From assembly GCA_030141585.1 (NCBI GenBank), contig JAQIFP010000004.1:124001-188000 (forward strand): 64,000 bases of DNA, written 5' to 3'. This DNA is from Ophryocystis elektroscirrha (Eukaryota > Apicomplexa > Conoidasida > Neogregarinorida > Ophryocystidae). The position numbers and the translations under genes were made by a program. The notes below the pieces were generated by a model. That model was given only the letters and a program-made list of their open reading frames with translations, ran no database searches and was not told where the DNA came from. Below are positions 25,701 through 40,700 of this stretch, piece after piece (the stretch's first letter is position 1; each line of letters begins with the position of its first letter).

Positions 25701-28700
25701 AATAGTGGTTTTATAGTTGTTGGTTTTAACACAGGAAATTTTAGGGCTTCCCAATCTTGTTTCCATACTATTGGTAATGGAATTGAAGCTGAAGTATCAA
25801 AGTTTACAAATTGTAGCTTAATATCTTCAAAACGAGCTAATACTTGACAATTTGATTTCCTTATATCCACATCTAATTCAATATAATGTTTTTGAACATT
25901 TTTGAGAATTATTATTGCTTCACAACTTTCGTTATAATTTTGATACCCTATTATGCATTTTTTTATCTCTGTAGGAACTAAACAAGTTGAGGGTGTTCCA
26001 AGGGATAACAATTCATGTTTATGAGAGCTGTTCTCTAAAAAAGGTGCAACGCAATGTAACACACTATCAAGAATACCAGGATGAACTCTAACACCTGCTA
26101 TAATTGATTTGGGAACATTGTATTGATTAAAAAAGTGCTGATTGTGGTTAATGCTGGCAATTCCAATATTGTTCGATATTTTTAGAGTTTTAACACATTT
26201 AAATTGCTTTTCGTATTTGAAACCTCTTGACTTTAGTTGCTCATACATGTTGTCAATGTCAACGTCAATAAACTGGTTTGTTTTTAAATGTTCAGATTGC
26301 ACAGCGAACAAGTCGGTTGATTCCTCGAGTTTAGTATCCACATTAACGATAGCTCTACAATGTTCAGCCAAATTACCATCATTGTCGAAATCTAAATTGC
26401 TTTTAATAACAACACTTTTTAAATTGTTAGATTTTTTTGGGAGTTGTTGATTTTCTAGATAATTATCAAAAAATACGGATACTATTTGCTGTTCATCTGA
26501 CAAATCATCTGAAACTTCTCGAATAATAAGAGGAGATATTAGCTGTATTTTTTCAATGCCCACGTAACCATTTTTTTTTGTTTCCGGTGATATAGAACAT
26601 AATGGATGACCTGAAGTCATTGCGCAAGCTGCAATACTTTCAACAAATCCCATTGCTGGAAACGCAACTTTATTTTGTATCGTATGTCCTTTCAATACTT
26701 TGTATAATTCTTTTTTTATATTCCAGTCAAATCGAGTAGGCTTGTCGGAAAATCCGGCCATTATGGTATTGAGAGCTTCTGATGTATGGCGACCTACGAA
26801 AGGATGTGAAGGATTTACTATTGTAAAATATGTGCCTTCTCCAAAATCGGCAGACTCGCCAGGTAAAATTTGAGGTTTAGATACTTGATCAACAGATTCC
26901 ATAATAATATGGCAATTGGCACCTCCAAAACCAAAAGCACTCACACCTCCCCTTAATACTGCAGATGAATTAGATTTAACTAGATCAGTTGGTGCTATTG
27001 GAAAAGTTACCGGAAAATCTGAGACGTCAATCAGTGGATTCAATTTTTGAAAGTGTAGATTGGGAGGAGCTTTATGATAATATAAACAAAGCAAGAGCTT
27101 AGCGATCCCGGCAATTCCAGCAGCGCCTTCTAAATGTCCTATATTTGTTTTCAAAGCTCCTATCACAAGGGGGTTTTCTCTTTTCATGAATACAGATTTG
27201 AGAGCGCCTGCTTCAATGGGATCTCCTAAGACGGTACCTGTTCCATGGGATTCTATATATGATATGTCGATAGGTTGAATTCTGGCTTTATTCAATGCAG
27301 ATATAATGACAGCTTGTTGGGCGGGTCCATTAGGAGCTGTTAAGCTTGCTGATCTGCCGTCATGGTTGACAGCGTTTCCTGATATGATTCCGAGAACTGG
27401 TAATTTTTGGTCTTCAGCTTCGGACAACCTCATCATCACAACTACACCGCAGCCTTCTCCTCTAACATATCCATTTGCTTTTTCGTCAAAAGATTTGCAG
27501 CGGCAATCAGGACTCAGCATTCTAGCTTTTGTAAAGCTTATAAATAGATGAGATGTCAATATCAAATTAACACCACCCGCAATTGCTTTCCCACATACAC
27601 CCGATCGAACTTTTTCAACAGCATTGTCGATAGCGATCAGTGAAGAGGAACATGCAGAATCTATACAACAACTAGGACCTTTTAAGCCAAAAAGATAAGA
27701 AACCCTGTTTGCAAGAATAGAGCCTGATATTCCTGTTCCTGAAAACGGAGAAGCACTATGTTGCGACAGGTAATACCAATCAAAATTACAGCAACCAATT
27801 GATACACAGGTTTGACTATTCTCGATAAATTTGGGAGGGAGATTTTTGAAAGACGTATAACAGCAATTCAGAAGAACTCTTTGCTGAGGATCCATACAAG
27901 ATAATTCAGCAGATGTCAAATTAAATCGATTATAGTTAAAGTTTTCTATAAGACCGTGTTCAAGAAAACCAGCTTGCTGTGAGCACGTTGTGTTAGGTAC
28001 ATCAGGATCTGCACTGTAATGAGCAAAACCATTAAATCGAGTTAAGGGAATATCAACTGCGCAATCAGTTTCAGCCATTAACATAGACCAAAATGAGTTC
28101 AAGTTTATACAGTTTGTAGGAAGTAAAACGCTGATTCCAACAATTGCAATTTTTTCATTAGTGTCTTGCATTTGTTCGTAGTTTATTGGCTGGACATTGC
28201 TAATTTTTTTTGCGACCTTCACAGCACTTCTTTTCTCTATAGATTCGTTTACCTGTCGATAAACATGCTCGATTATATCATTAATAGTTGGGTAATCAAA
28301 TAAAACTGTAGCAGCAAGCCTAATACCGAGTTTCATTTGTAAGGCATTTCTGAATTCAACGGCACCAAGAGAATCTAAGCCAATCTTAGACCATGGTATA
28401 TCATAAGGAATTTCTTCAATAGATGTTCCCAAGACTTGTTGTGCGATTTCACTTACAACGTTTTTCAAATATTCTCTTCTTTCAAGATGATTCATTTTGA
28501 TTAAATCAGTGTTTGGTACATCTTTATACAGTAAAACTTGTTTATAACCTGTAGTAGATTCGAAAAATTTAGGTATATCATTATGATATCTTGTTGATAA
28601 GAAAGACCGCCATATAAAAGATTGGACACCTATTACAGATCCTGGATTTGCAGAACGAGCTAAATCAAGAAAAGCTCTAACTCCAATATCATTTGTGATC

Positions 28701-31700
28701 GCGTTAAATCCGTTTTTAGCAAATATCGATTTCAACTCTGCAGCCATACCCTGTTCACCCCACGGACCCCATTGAATACTGAGACCAGGTAATCCTATGC
28801 TGTTCCGATACAGTATAAAGCTATCCAGACAGGAATTGGCAGCAGAATAGTTAATCTGATTATAATTACCTACTAATGCAGAAATAGAAGAAAATACAAT
28901 AAATTTTTCAATTTGGGCTTGTAAGTCTAATTCCTCTAAAGCAAAATGTAAATTCAATGCTCCAGCAAATTTAGGCTGAAAAACATCTATGATAGACTGC
29001 AAATTTTGTCCTTCTAAACCTTTGTCAGACAAAACACCGGCTGTATGAATAATATACTTAATTGGTGGTAGATCCGATTTTTTCAAACTTTCAAGAACTT
29101 CTTTAACAGAGTTGTAATCCGATACATCACATTGTCTCAAAACAAATTTCACTCCCAGATATTCCTGTGATTTAATCAACTCATTAATCAATGGACTTTT
29201 TTGCTTTAAATTCAAATTCCTTGATAATAAGATAAAAGATGAAATATTTTCTTTGATCAACGCTTGACATATTATTCCAGAAAGATCACCTAGTCCACCC
29301 GTGATAACAACACTTCCAATAAGTGAAATTTTAGGTGCACTAATTATATAGTTATCAAAAACAAATGGAAATGACACAATAACTTTACCAATATGTGCTG
29401 CTTTTTGTAAGTGCCTAAATGCTGCTATCATATTATGCTCGCTGTTCAAAACATTAAACGATTTTACAGGTATCGGTTTAGTGATTTCAGACTCATTCAT
29501 CTTTTTTATTGTCACTAGCATTTTTTGCAGCCATAAAGGATTCTCTATAATCATATCGTCTACGACAACAGTATAATATTTAATGTCAGGATAAGAAATT
29601 TTCACTTTTTCTTTTGACCAAATTTCACGTTTACCAAGTTCAATAAAAGTTCCATTCTTTTTTAAATAGCTCATACTGATAGGTATAAAATCGCCAATTA
29701 AACAATTCAGTACTACATCTAATTTAAAAGAACTTTGAGTGCTTTCATCGAATAAAAATGAATCCATCATAGATTGGAAAGATTTTGAATCACGTGAGCT
29801 TGATATATGCTGAATATTACATACATTTTTCAAATAATTCTGTTTATGTTCGCTGCCAGCAGTAGCGTAAATAATGGCACCAGCATTTTTACAATATTGA
29901 ACGGCCATAAGTCCCACGCCACCGGTTGCTGCATGAATCAAAACGCGATCACCAGATTTGATCTTATGAAGCTCATTAAAACTGTACTCTATAGTTGTTT
30001 GAACAACCGGCAAAGAAGCAGCTTCTTCGAAAGAAATGTTGTTCGGCATGACAGAAACAAATTGATGATTTGCGTAAATGAATGATTTTAAACAGCCAGG
30101 AGAAATTCCGAATACTTTATCACCCGGTTTAACATGTTTAACGTTGCTGCCAACAGCTGTTACAATTCCAGAGAAATCGCTTCCAGGAGGACCCGGGTCT
30201 CCTGGGTATAAATCCAATACATTGAGAATATCACGAAAGTTAAGTCCTACAGAATGAACTCTGATTTCACATATATCTGGCAACAATGAAACAATACTTC
30301 TACTTTGAGGTTTTAAACTCAAGTTAGCTATTGATCCTCTTTCTGTCAATGCAACTTCGTAATAACCTTGAATTTTATAAGGGGCTTTTTGTAATCGCGT
30401 TTTTTTTATGTGAATATTATTAGCAGTGTCTTTTTTGCGAATAAGAAGCTCGGTTTCGTAAAAATCATAATCCGACCAAATAGTTTTTTCACACAATGCC
30501 AAAGCTTTCGTAATATCAACAGAATTTTCCAAATCAATACAGCCGTAGCATAGTTTATGACCTATGACGCTTTCTAATTCCAGCCTAGCTGATCTGCACA
30601 ATCCCCAAACTCCTGCCATATAAGGAATGCCTGTGTTTTGAATTATATTAGTTAATTGAGATTTTGAGGTAAATACCCACAATTGCTTTGGATATTCCTG
30701 AACATTTTTTTTACGAATAAATTGAAATAGTATACATAATTCATTGTAAAGATTATAAGCTATTTCTAAAGACGAAATAGCATTCTGGAACGTGTTCAAA
30801 TATACAAGAATTTCATCATTAACATTTTTGTTGGTCTCAGAAATTTCATCACAAGCATGAACGTAATCGAAGACATTTTTATAAAAAGTAACGTTTTCTA
30901 TATGCAAACCAATTTCATTTTCTGAAATGATTGAAATGCTAGGTTTAATCATATCAGTTGTATCATCAACTTGCAGTATATTTTCATTTTCAGCAATTCT
31001 ATTGTCTTCTAAAGGTTCAATTATAGTTTGCCAAACAAGTTCTTTGGGAATCAAAACAGCGCTGTTAAAATCAAACGGTTTGAATAATACATTTTTTAGA
31101 ACACATATTGGTATATTATTTGATTCAATCTGAACGTCTAATTTTGCAAATACATTTGAGTATTCAATTAATTTTGTGTATGCTATTAAATTTGAACCAG
31201 CTTTAGCAGCAATATAAACTTCTTCTATACTAACAGGAACGTATGCATGTCTTGTTGCCATACGTTTTGCCAATATTGCTGCAGCTAACTGCAGAGATCC
31301 GTCCAGAAAACCAAGTTCAATTCTATCAAAGCCATGATATCCATCGATTGTATTCATTTCTGCTGAATATCCCATTACCGCATAAGCTTCATTTTCACCT
31401 ACATATATATTTTGTAAAGTTTGGAAATATGGCCCATAATTTAAACCAATCTCTTTTAATTCTTCATAAAATTTATTAACTGCAACGGTGCTTGTAGAAC
31501 TGCTTCTTATTGAGTTTGTGTCTAGATGATTGGCTATAGAATAAAGATCAACATTTTTCACGATTCCATGAGCGTGAGAAAATAGAAAGTATTCGTCATC
31601 ACTACTCTTTGAAGAGACAGAAATAGTGTCATCTGGATAATATTTTAATACAATATCTGGATTAGAAACGTCATGATTGCCGTTGATTGGAAAAGGATTT

Positions 31701-34700
31701 TCAAATGATAAAGACGCCAAGTGAATAACTGAATTCAAATCATGTTTTTGATTTTTGTGAACTGCTGCCTCTGTCATCATCTCAATGAACGCAATGCCAG
31801 GTATAAGTGAGATATTGTGTATTTTATGGTCTGCAAACAAATGAATCATTGGTCTTCTCAGTTTTCCGTTAAAAAGAAATGTGCCATCTTCTGTCTTTGA
31901 TTTGAAATTAATTAGAGGGTGGGGAGGTTTTTTCCATGGAAAGTGAACTTTTTTGAAATTGGGAGTTTGAGGTATCATCATTTTTGATTCCACCAAACTT
32001 TTCACTTCATTGATCAACTTCAGCGAACTTTCATAAGTGGAGTCAGGGGACAATCCACACATCCAAGATATTGAATCTGTTTCATTCAAGGTGCATTGCT
32101 TTCCCATATATGTTAAAGTCATCTTTGGTCCTATTTCAACTATGATTTTTGCACCTTTTTCAACAACTTCTTTGATCGCATTGTGAAATTTTACAGGTTT
32201 TGCAATATGAACTGACCAATACTCTGGATCACATATTTCATCTTTTGCTTCATATCCTAGAACTGTGGATATAAAAGAAATTGAAGGATCTGGTAGACTT
32301 AGTTCAGCAGTTTCAACATGTTTTCTGTAATTTTGAACAACACTCTCCATCATTGAGGAGTGGAACGCATGAGATACACTTAAAAACTTTGCTTTTCCTC
32401 CGACAGAAAGATGTTTCAAAATGTCATTTATCTGATCTTTCCTTCCTGAAAGAACAATATTTTTGGGTCCGTTTATGGCTGCAATGGCGACAGTGCTAAC
32501 ATCGGTTCCGGCATTTTCGAGCTGATCAATTATGCCTTTAGCTTCATCGTAAGTAGCTCTAACAGCTACCATAACACCTTGATTAGAAGGTGTTGTATGC
32601 ATTATTTTAGATCTCAAAACAATAAGTTTTACAGCTGTTTCTAAGGACATAACTTTAGCAGTAACTGCTGCTACATATTCTCCTAAAGAATGACCCAAAA
32701 CGATATCCGGTTTAATATTATAAGAAGCCCACATTTCTGTCAAAGCATATTCAATCGCAAAAATAGCAGGTTGTCCGTATAGAGTTTGATCTATGAGATC
32801 TTTGTATTCATCTTTGTCACTATACAATAAACTTTCAATGCTTATGTCTTGCCCGAATAACTCCGCCAGATTACTAACGCGCTGCAATGCTTGCTTGAAA
32901 ACATTGTTGGAATCGTACAAGACTCGTCCCATATTAAGATACTGAGCTCCTTGACCAGTATAGATATACGCAATTTTACACTTGGGTTCAGTGGTCGATT
33001 CTTGATGTTTCCGGGGAATATAAGTTTCACTTGGACTCTCCAATATTGCATGAGCATTTGCTCCTCCGAAACCAAATGAGCTTACGCCACATACTGGAAC
33101 TGAATAATTTTGGCAAGGCAACAAATCGATTGGAGTATTTGGAAATATAGCTGTGATTTTATTAGAATCAATTTCTATATGTGGATTTAACTTTTTGAAA
33201 TGTAAATTAGGAGGTACAGTGCGATGTTTCAGAATAAGAGCAGCTTTAATCAATCCAGCGGCGCCAGAAGCTCCTTCCAAATGTCCCAAGTTTGTTTTAA
33301 CTGCTCCAAATATTACAGGATGAGTATGTCCCGTTCTACCCAAAACGCTTTGAAGAGCTCCCATTTCAAGAGGATCTCCCAAAGGAGTTCCAGTTCCATG
33401 AGTTTCAACGCAAACCACAGCAGACGGATCAATTTTCGAAGCAAGCAATGCCCTAAATTTAACATTATTGTTTGATAAACTTACGCTTTAACAGTTTCTG
33501 CTTGAGCAACTCCATTAGGAGCTGTTAGACTAGCAGATCGTCCAACGTGATTGCAATTAGTTCCTTTCAAAACTGCGTAGATGTTATTTGAATTTTTTGT
33601 AGCTTCTTTGAGAGGTTTTAAAAGAATAACACCAGCGCCTTCCCCTCTACCATATCCATCTGCTCTCTCATCAAATGTTTTACAGCGGCCATCTGGAGAG
33701 AGCATTCTCGCTTTACAAAAAGCAACAAAAACATGAGGGATAAGCATTAAATTAACCCCGCCAACTAACGCTAATGAGCAGAAATTGTTCATCAGTTTTT
33801 CTCGCGCTAAATCTAAAGCAACCAACGTTGAAGAACATGCTGTATCTACTGAAAACGAAGGCCCATGAAGTCCGTAAATATATGATACTCTATTTGCTAA
33901 AATTGAGCTTGCCGAGCCTGTACCGGAAAACGCTTGTATCTGATCAAGGTTCATTAACTGAACCCAATCTTGGTTGCAGGACCCTATAAATACTCCAGTA
34001 TCTGTATTGACCAAAAAATCTTTAGATATGCGAGCATCATGAAATGTTTCTGCAACTACTTCTAATAATACGCGTTGTTGAGGATCCATTAGTTTAACCT
34101 CAGAGCGACTTAATCCAAAGTAAAAATTGTCAAATAAATCAATATCTTTTATAAAACCTCCCTGTTTCACAAAACACTTTCCAGGAGCGTCAGGATCTTC
34201 GTCATAAAACTCATCGGCATCCCATCTACTGAGGGGTATATTAACTATTCCGTCAACACCTTTGATCAAATTTGTCCAAAAAGAATCGGGATTGATAGAG
34301 TTTCCGGGAAACCTACAGGCCAACCCTATAATTGCATAGTCTAATGTCGTTTCAATTTGCCCTGATAATTTATGCAAATTAACGGGCGTTAATTGCATAG
34401 TTTTTTGATATGAGACTTGATCCATTTCTAATCCATTGTCATCAAACAAGCCATATATATGATCGATCATTGCATTTAAGGTGGGATAGTCAAAAAGAGC
34501 CGTAGCCGTCAGCTTGATTCCTAATTTGCTTGATAAAGAGTTACGAAACTCCACAGCTCCAAGTGAATCTACTCCTATTTCTTGTAAAGGTGCATCAAGA
34601 GGGGGAGATATAGATGAACCAAGTACTTGCCTAGCTGTGGACGTTACTTGAACTTTAATATACTCTCTTCTTTCAGTTGGAGTCATAGATTTTGTTGTTA

Positions 34701-37700
34701 AGAATAAACTTTTGGATTCTTTTTCTTCTGGTCTCTCGATATTTGAAAACATTGACGGAATATCAGAACCATAACGAGAATAAAACTTTTTCCATTGGAA
34801 AATCTGACAACATATGACTGGGTCGAGCTCTTCAGTCATAGTTGAGTCATATATGGCGTCGGCTAAAACACGAAGACCCAGTTCATTAGAGATTCCTTTT
34901 ATCCCTGCTTTATCAAGATACCTTATAATATCGTGAGCCATTCCTTGTTCAATCCATGGACCCCATTGAATACTTTGGCATTTTAATTTTCTATTTCTAC
35001 GATATTCGGCTAGACTGTCTAAAAAGCTATTGGCTGCTGAGTAATTGATTTGTCCATAATTTCCGACTAGCGAAGATACGCTTGAAAAATTAATGAAAAA
35101 ATCAATTTGATTTTCAAGGTTGAATTTTTGAAGAGCATTGTGAATGTAATAAGCACCCAATACCTTAGGTTTTAAAACATTTTCCATATCGATCGGTTTT
35201 AAGGTTTCCAAAAGACCATCACTTAAGATTCCTGCACAGTGTATAATGCCTTTGATTTTTAAATTTGAGTTGATTAAATGTTCAAAAACATCATTAACAG
35301 ATTGAGGCTTAGAGACATCACAAGTCAAAACTTCAACATTTACTCTTCCTTTTAAACTCATAAGCCAATGCAGTTGGGGTATACGATCCCATATAATAGG
35401 TTTTTGCTTTCTCGTTAGTAATATAATATTACGAGCACCTTCTTCTACTAGCCAGCCTGCAATAACTAAACCTAAAGCTCCAAGTCCACCAGTAATTATA
35501 ACACAATCTCTAGAGTCTTTGGCAGAAGTTATCGTATTAAAACAAGACGGATTTTTCAGAACAACTTTGCCTATGTGTTTTGCTCTTTGCATGTATTGAA
35601 AAGCTGCTACACCGCCGTCGCTACCTTGACTTCTCATATTATAACAAGTCAAAGGTAAGGAGTTCGGAGAAATCAAACCATTTTCACAAACTTGTTTTAG
35701 TTCCAGAAGCATTTTTTTACACCAAGAAGAATCTTCTATCATAATAATATCAACTGAAACAATGTGGTATTCTATATCTTGACGTAATTTGTGTACTTCT
35801 TCTATAGAGTAAATTCCTCTTTTTCCAAGCTCAATGAAATATCCATTTTTCCCCAAAAATTTAATTGATCCGCTGATGTAATCACCACTCAAGCAATTGA
35901 GAACGAGTGATAAACTAGCGTTTTTACAGAAATTGTTCATATCGTTAATGAATTCAACAGAATTTCTAGTAGTGGATATATATTCAATACCTAAACTTCT
36001 CAAAAAGTTGCGTTTTTCTTCACTGCCAGCAGTAGCAATTATCGTTGCTCCCACATACTTGCAATATTCTATTGCTAATAATCCTACACCTCCAGTAGCT
36101 GCATGAATAAGAACGCGATCATTTTTTTGAATATTTGCTATTGATTTTAAAGTATGTAAAACTGTAATTCCTGCTACAGGAAGTGCTGCTGCTTTGTCAA
36201 AAGAATAATTGTCTGGAATTAAGCAAGCATAATCGCTAGAAATAGTTACATAAGTTTTCAAACAACCTCTAGCAACACCGAAAACTCGGTCACCGATCTT
36301 AAAATGATTCACACTTTCTCCCACAGCAACAACTATTCCGGCAAAATCACTTCCTGGAGGGCCTGGATCTCCTGGATATAATCCCATAACGTTAAGAACG
36401 TCTCTGAAATTGATGCCGATTGAACATATTCGAACTTCAATTTCATTTTTTTTTGGTGGTTCTCTTGAAGCAAAAGACTGCGCACGTAAGGAGAGATTTG
36501 ATACGGCTCCCCTGTGTGTCATAAATAATTCGGAGCTGCCTAAAACTTGGGTTGGTATACTTTCAATTTTTGGTAAAAATTCAGTGATTGCAGCTCCTCT
36601 TAAAGCCAATTCATTTTCTTTCAAGGCATTTTGTCTTATTTTAGATAGCATGTATTCAATTTGTGGAATGAATGAATTTAATGTAGTTTTTAAGTCATCA
36701 GAGCTAATGGTGACGTCAATATCAACACAAACAAGCTGAACCATTCCATAGTTGACGGCGTCAAATTCGAGCCTAGCTGATCTACACAAACCCCATAATG
36801 TGTTAAATTCGGGAGGGTTTAGTAATGTGTCTGCGCTAGATAACATTTGGCATTGATTTGTAACAAAAACTACAACAGTCTTATTATTTGTTGAACGAGC
36901 ATAATTCATCAACGCTTTCAAAAATGCTGTTGTGTTTTTAATTAATTTTATGGCTTGGGATAGTGAATCAGAAGATTGTGAGATACTTGTATATAGGAAG
37001 AAAGGAGCTAAAAATAATATGACATCCCAGTGTTGAGAACGCAAATAATTATTATAGTATTCGTCATCATCATGGTTTAAAATATTCTGTAAGTCAATAA
37101 ATTGAGGTTTAATATAGTTTAATTTGTTTATTTCATTTTGAAATATACTTTCTTCTTCTTCTTTAGGGCCTCCCAAAATTAAAACAGATGTATTTTTATC
37201 AAGTGAAAGATTTGACTGCGCTTTGTTTATTAATAAGTTTTGATTTTCTACCCATGAGATACGCCAGAGCAAATTTTTAGGAATATTAGCTAATAAAGCT
37301 TGACCACCAACATCACTTTCACATAAAGCTAATTTATCAATTTTAGCTACCAATTGAAACTTCGTGTCGTATATTTCAAGGTTTATAATAACCGTTTTGT
37401 TTTTTTGTTTTTCTACTAAAACAAGATGAGACCAGTATTCTGATGTAGCGTTAATTTTTTGTATTGTAACTTGTTTAACTGCGAACGGTACCATTGGCTT
37501 ATAATATGCTTCATTAGAAGTTTTTGATTTTAATAAAGCAGCAACGGATTGGATAGCTCCGTCCAGAATTGCAGGATGAAACATAAATCCCATTTCAAAA
37601 GAGTCAAATCTTTTTTGTAAAGAGGGTGTTTCAGAATCTTTTAAAGATATCAAAGAGATAACTTCATTTTCTCCAACGTATATCTCACGCATTGTTTGAA

Positions 37701-40700
37701 ACCTCTCACCATAATGGAGTCCAACATCTTGTAATGTTTTGTAAAAGTCTTTAGGAGAAGCAATATTTTTACATCTGTTTTGCCACTCGACAATAGTATC
37801 AGGTTGAATTTTTTCCGTTTCATTTTCAAAACAAATACTCAAAATTCCTCTACAGTGAACTTTTTCTTCAGATTTATCTCCACCCGTGTAACTACTTATT
37901 TTTATCTGTCTGTTACTATCTATTGAAGTTATCAAAGAAATTGGAGGCTGAAAACTATTAAATTTATCTATTCCATCTTGGTAAGGTTTCTCAGTTTTAA
38001 CTTGATTACTTTTAGTGTCATCTAAAATTTCATTTAACAAAATTTGGGGATCCGAATTTGAGCTTGAGTAGCGGTAAGTTGATGTATGTTGTTTTCTGTA
38101 GCCACTAACGCTTTCATAGTCATTAACTCTACGAGGCGTCCTAACAGTAATACACGGAGTAGGATTTGCTTTCCCATTAGCATACTTTTGCTCAAAATCA
38201 TATGTAACTCTGTGACTTCCTAGCAGCATGAACGATTCAAAAGATATATTTTTTAACGTAACAGAATTTGATGAGTTTTTCAAGTTTAATAACGCTGCGG
38301 AAGCTGCCATCATTTCTAAAAACGCGGCTCCAGGGAAAACTGGCGTCGACTCTATAGCGTGGTCCATGAATAACTTAAACGCTCTTCGAGGAAATGGTGT
38401 AACAAAAGAGGTACCATCAGAAGTTTGTTTTTCAAAACGTTCATTGATAAAAGGATGTGGGATCGTAGTCCACTGAAAACTTTGAGGTTTTAATAATCCC
38501 GAGTAATTATTTTCACTTTTAGAGATACGTTCCGATAAAGCCTTGCTGTTTGTGTCTAAGTCAGTTGATTTATCAGTTTTGATTGTAGAGTCTGATAATA
38601 TCATTTTGGATTTACCTAAATCTGAATAAAGTTTAAGTCCATTGTTAAATAGTATTTTCTCATTTGTTTTTGTGCGATTTGATTTAGATACCAAATTTTT
38701 AGAAGTTCCGCTATAATTATTTAAATCGTCATCAATTTGGAAACACATTGAGGGAATCCAGCAAATATTATTTGATTGTATACTTTGTGAAGCCATTTGT
38801 TGCAAAATTGGTCTTGGACTTATTTCTATAAGGAGTTCGCAGCCCATGGAAACAACCGTTTTAATAGCATTCCCGAATTTAAGAGTATAAGAAATTTGGT
38901 TTGACCAGAAGATCGGATCGACAGCATTTTTTTCTTCCAGGATATCTCCAACAGAAGCACATACAAGCGGTATTTCTGGTGGTTTTAGTTGATAATTTGA
39001 AATTATTTGATGTAAAGGAAGAATAACTGGTAACATAGCTGGGGAATGAAAAGCATGGCTTACATTCAAAGGCCACGAATGGCAAGGCATTCCATTATAT
39101 TGCATATACATGATTATACGTTCAACTTCCGTCTTGGACCCAGATAAAACTATGCTTTTCGGCCCAAACTCAACAGAAACAACAGCTGAAGGAAATTGCT
39201 CGGGTCCCATTTCTGCTATAGCAAGATCAACATTGTCTACACTAGCTCTGCAAGCAATCATAATGCCAAGTTCATCAACTAATTTTGAAATGAGGTTAGC
39301 TTTTTCAATAATAATGTGTACTGCATTAGTGAAATCAATGACATTAGCAACAGCAGCAGCCACAAATTCGCCAGAACCTACACCAAATAAAACTTCTGGC
39401 TTGACACCTTTGGAAATCCATAATTTAGCCATAGCATATTGAACTGAAAATAGTGCAAGGTCGGCAAACAAAATAGAATCAATTTTGTTTTGATAAATTG
39501 ATTCCTTTGTATTTTGGGGGTCAGGGTATAATACTGAGACTAATGAAGAAGGCAAATATGGCTTAGAAATTTCGTTACATTCCAATATTATTGAACGGAA
39601 AACGGGTTCCGTTTCAAAATAATATCTTCCCATATTAACGTATTGTAGTCCTTGTCCACAAAATAAAAAAGAAGTACGAGTTTTTTGTCGATCAAAACTC
39701 ATATTTTTTGGAGTACACAAATTTATGTCTTTAGATAATACAGACTCTAAAACTACATGAGAATTTGCACCCCCAAATCCAAACGAGCTAACGCCAGCGT
39801 ATAAAACGTCTGAAGGTTTAGATGAATTTATAATAATGTTTTCTGTTGGGAATATTACAGGGAATTTTTTGATATCGATATTGGGGTTCAAGCTTTTAAA
39901 ATGTAGATTGGGGGGAACAGTTTTATGATGTAAAACCAATACGGCCTTCAGCAATCCTGCAATTCCAGCGGCTCCTTCTAAATGACCAATGTTAGTCTTC
40001 AAAGCTCCTAAGTATAAAGCATTCAGTGATGTTCGACTTTTTGCAAATACAGCTTTTAATGCTCCCACTTCAATGGGATCTCCAAGTCCTGTTCCTGTAC
40101 CATGAGTTTCTATATAAGAGATTTGATGCGGAGTTAAACATCCTCTCAGCAAGGCTTGCTCAATAACTTTCTGCTGAGCAGGCCCGTTAGGGGCAGTAAG
40201 ACTAGCGGCTTTTCCTCCGTGATTTATTGCAGAACTTTTTAAGATGGCCAAAATATTATCAGATGAACTATCATAGGCTAAATCTACCTTTTTCAGTACA
40301 ATTACACCTAAACCTTCACCACGAACGTAACCGTTGGCAGATGCATCAAATGTTTTGCATCGAGCATCAGGAGCCATCATACGAGCTTTACAGAAAGCGA
40401 TAGTAGGTTCTGGAGCAAGCATTAAATTAATTCCAGCGACAACTGCGGCAGAACAATTATTGTATAAAAGCTCATAATTTGCAATATGCAATGCTACTAA
40501 AGAAGAAGAACAGGCTGTATCTACAGTAAGTGAAGGACCTATAAGCCCCAAAACATACGATATTCGATTTGATAGAAGTGAAGAAGCTTGGCTTGTTGCG
40601 CTATAGCTACTGGCTTTACCCTGATGATGTTTTTGACTTATATAATGCCAATCATTAGAGCAATTTCCTACATAAACACCAATGTTAGCATTGGAAAGAT

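Noticed and set aside
33453..33484. Frame break splitting the megasynthase into two genes of 2957 and 6573 codons
   Set aside because: The break lies inside the KS of module 2, and removing a 32-nt GTAAGT...TTTAG intron joins AETVKA to ALLASK in frame, restoring a complete KS with HGTGT.
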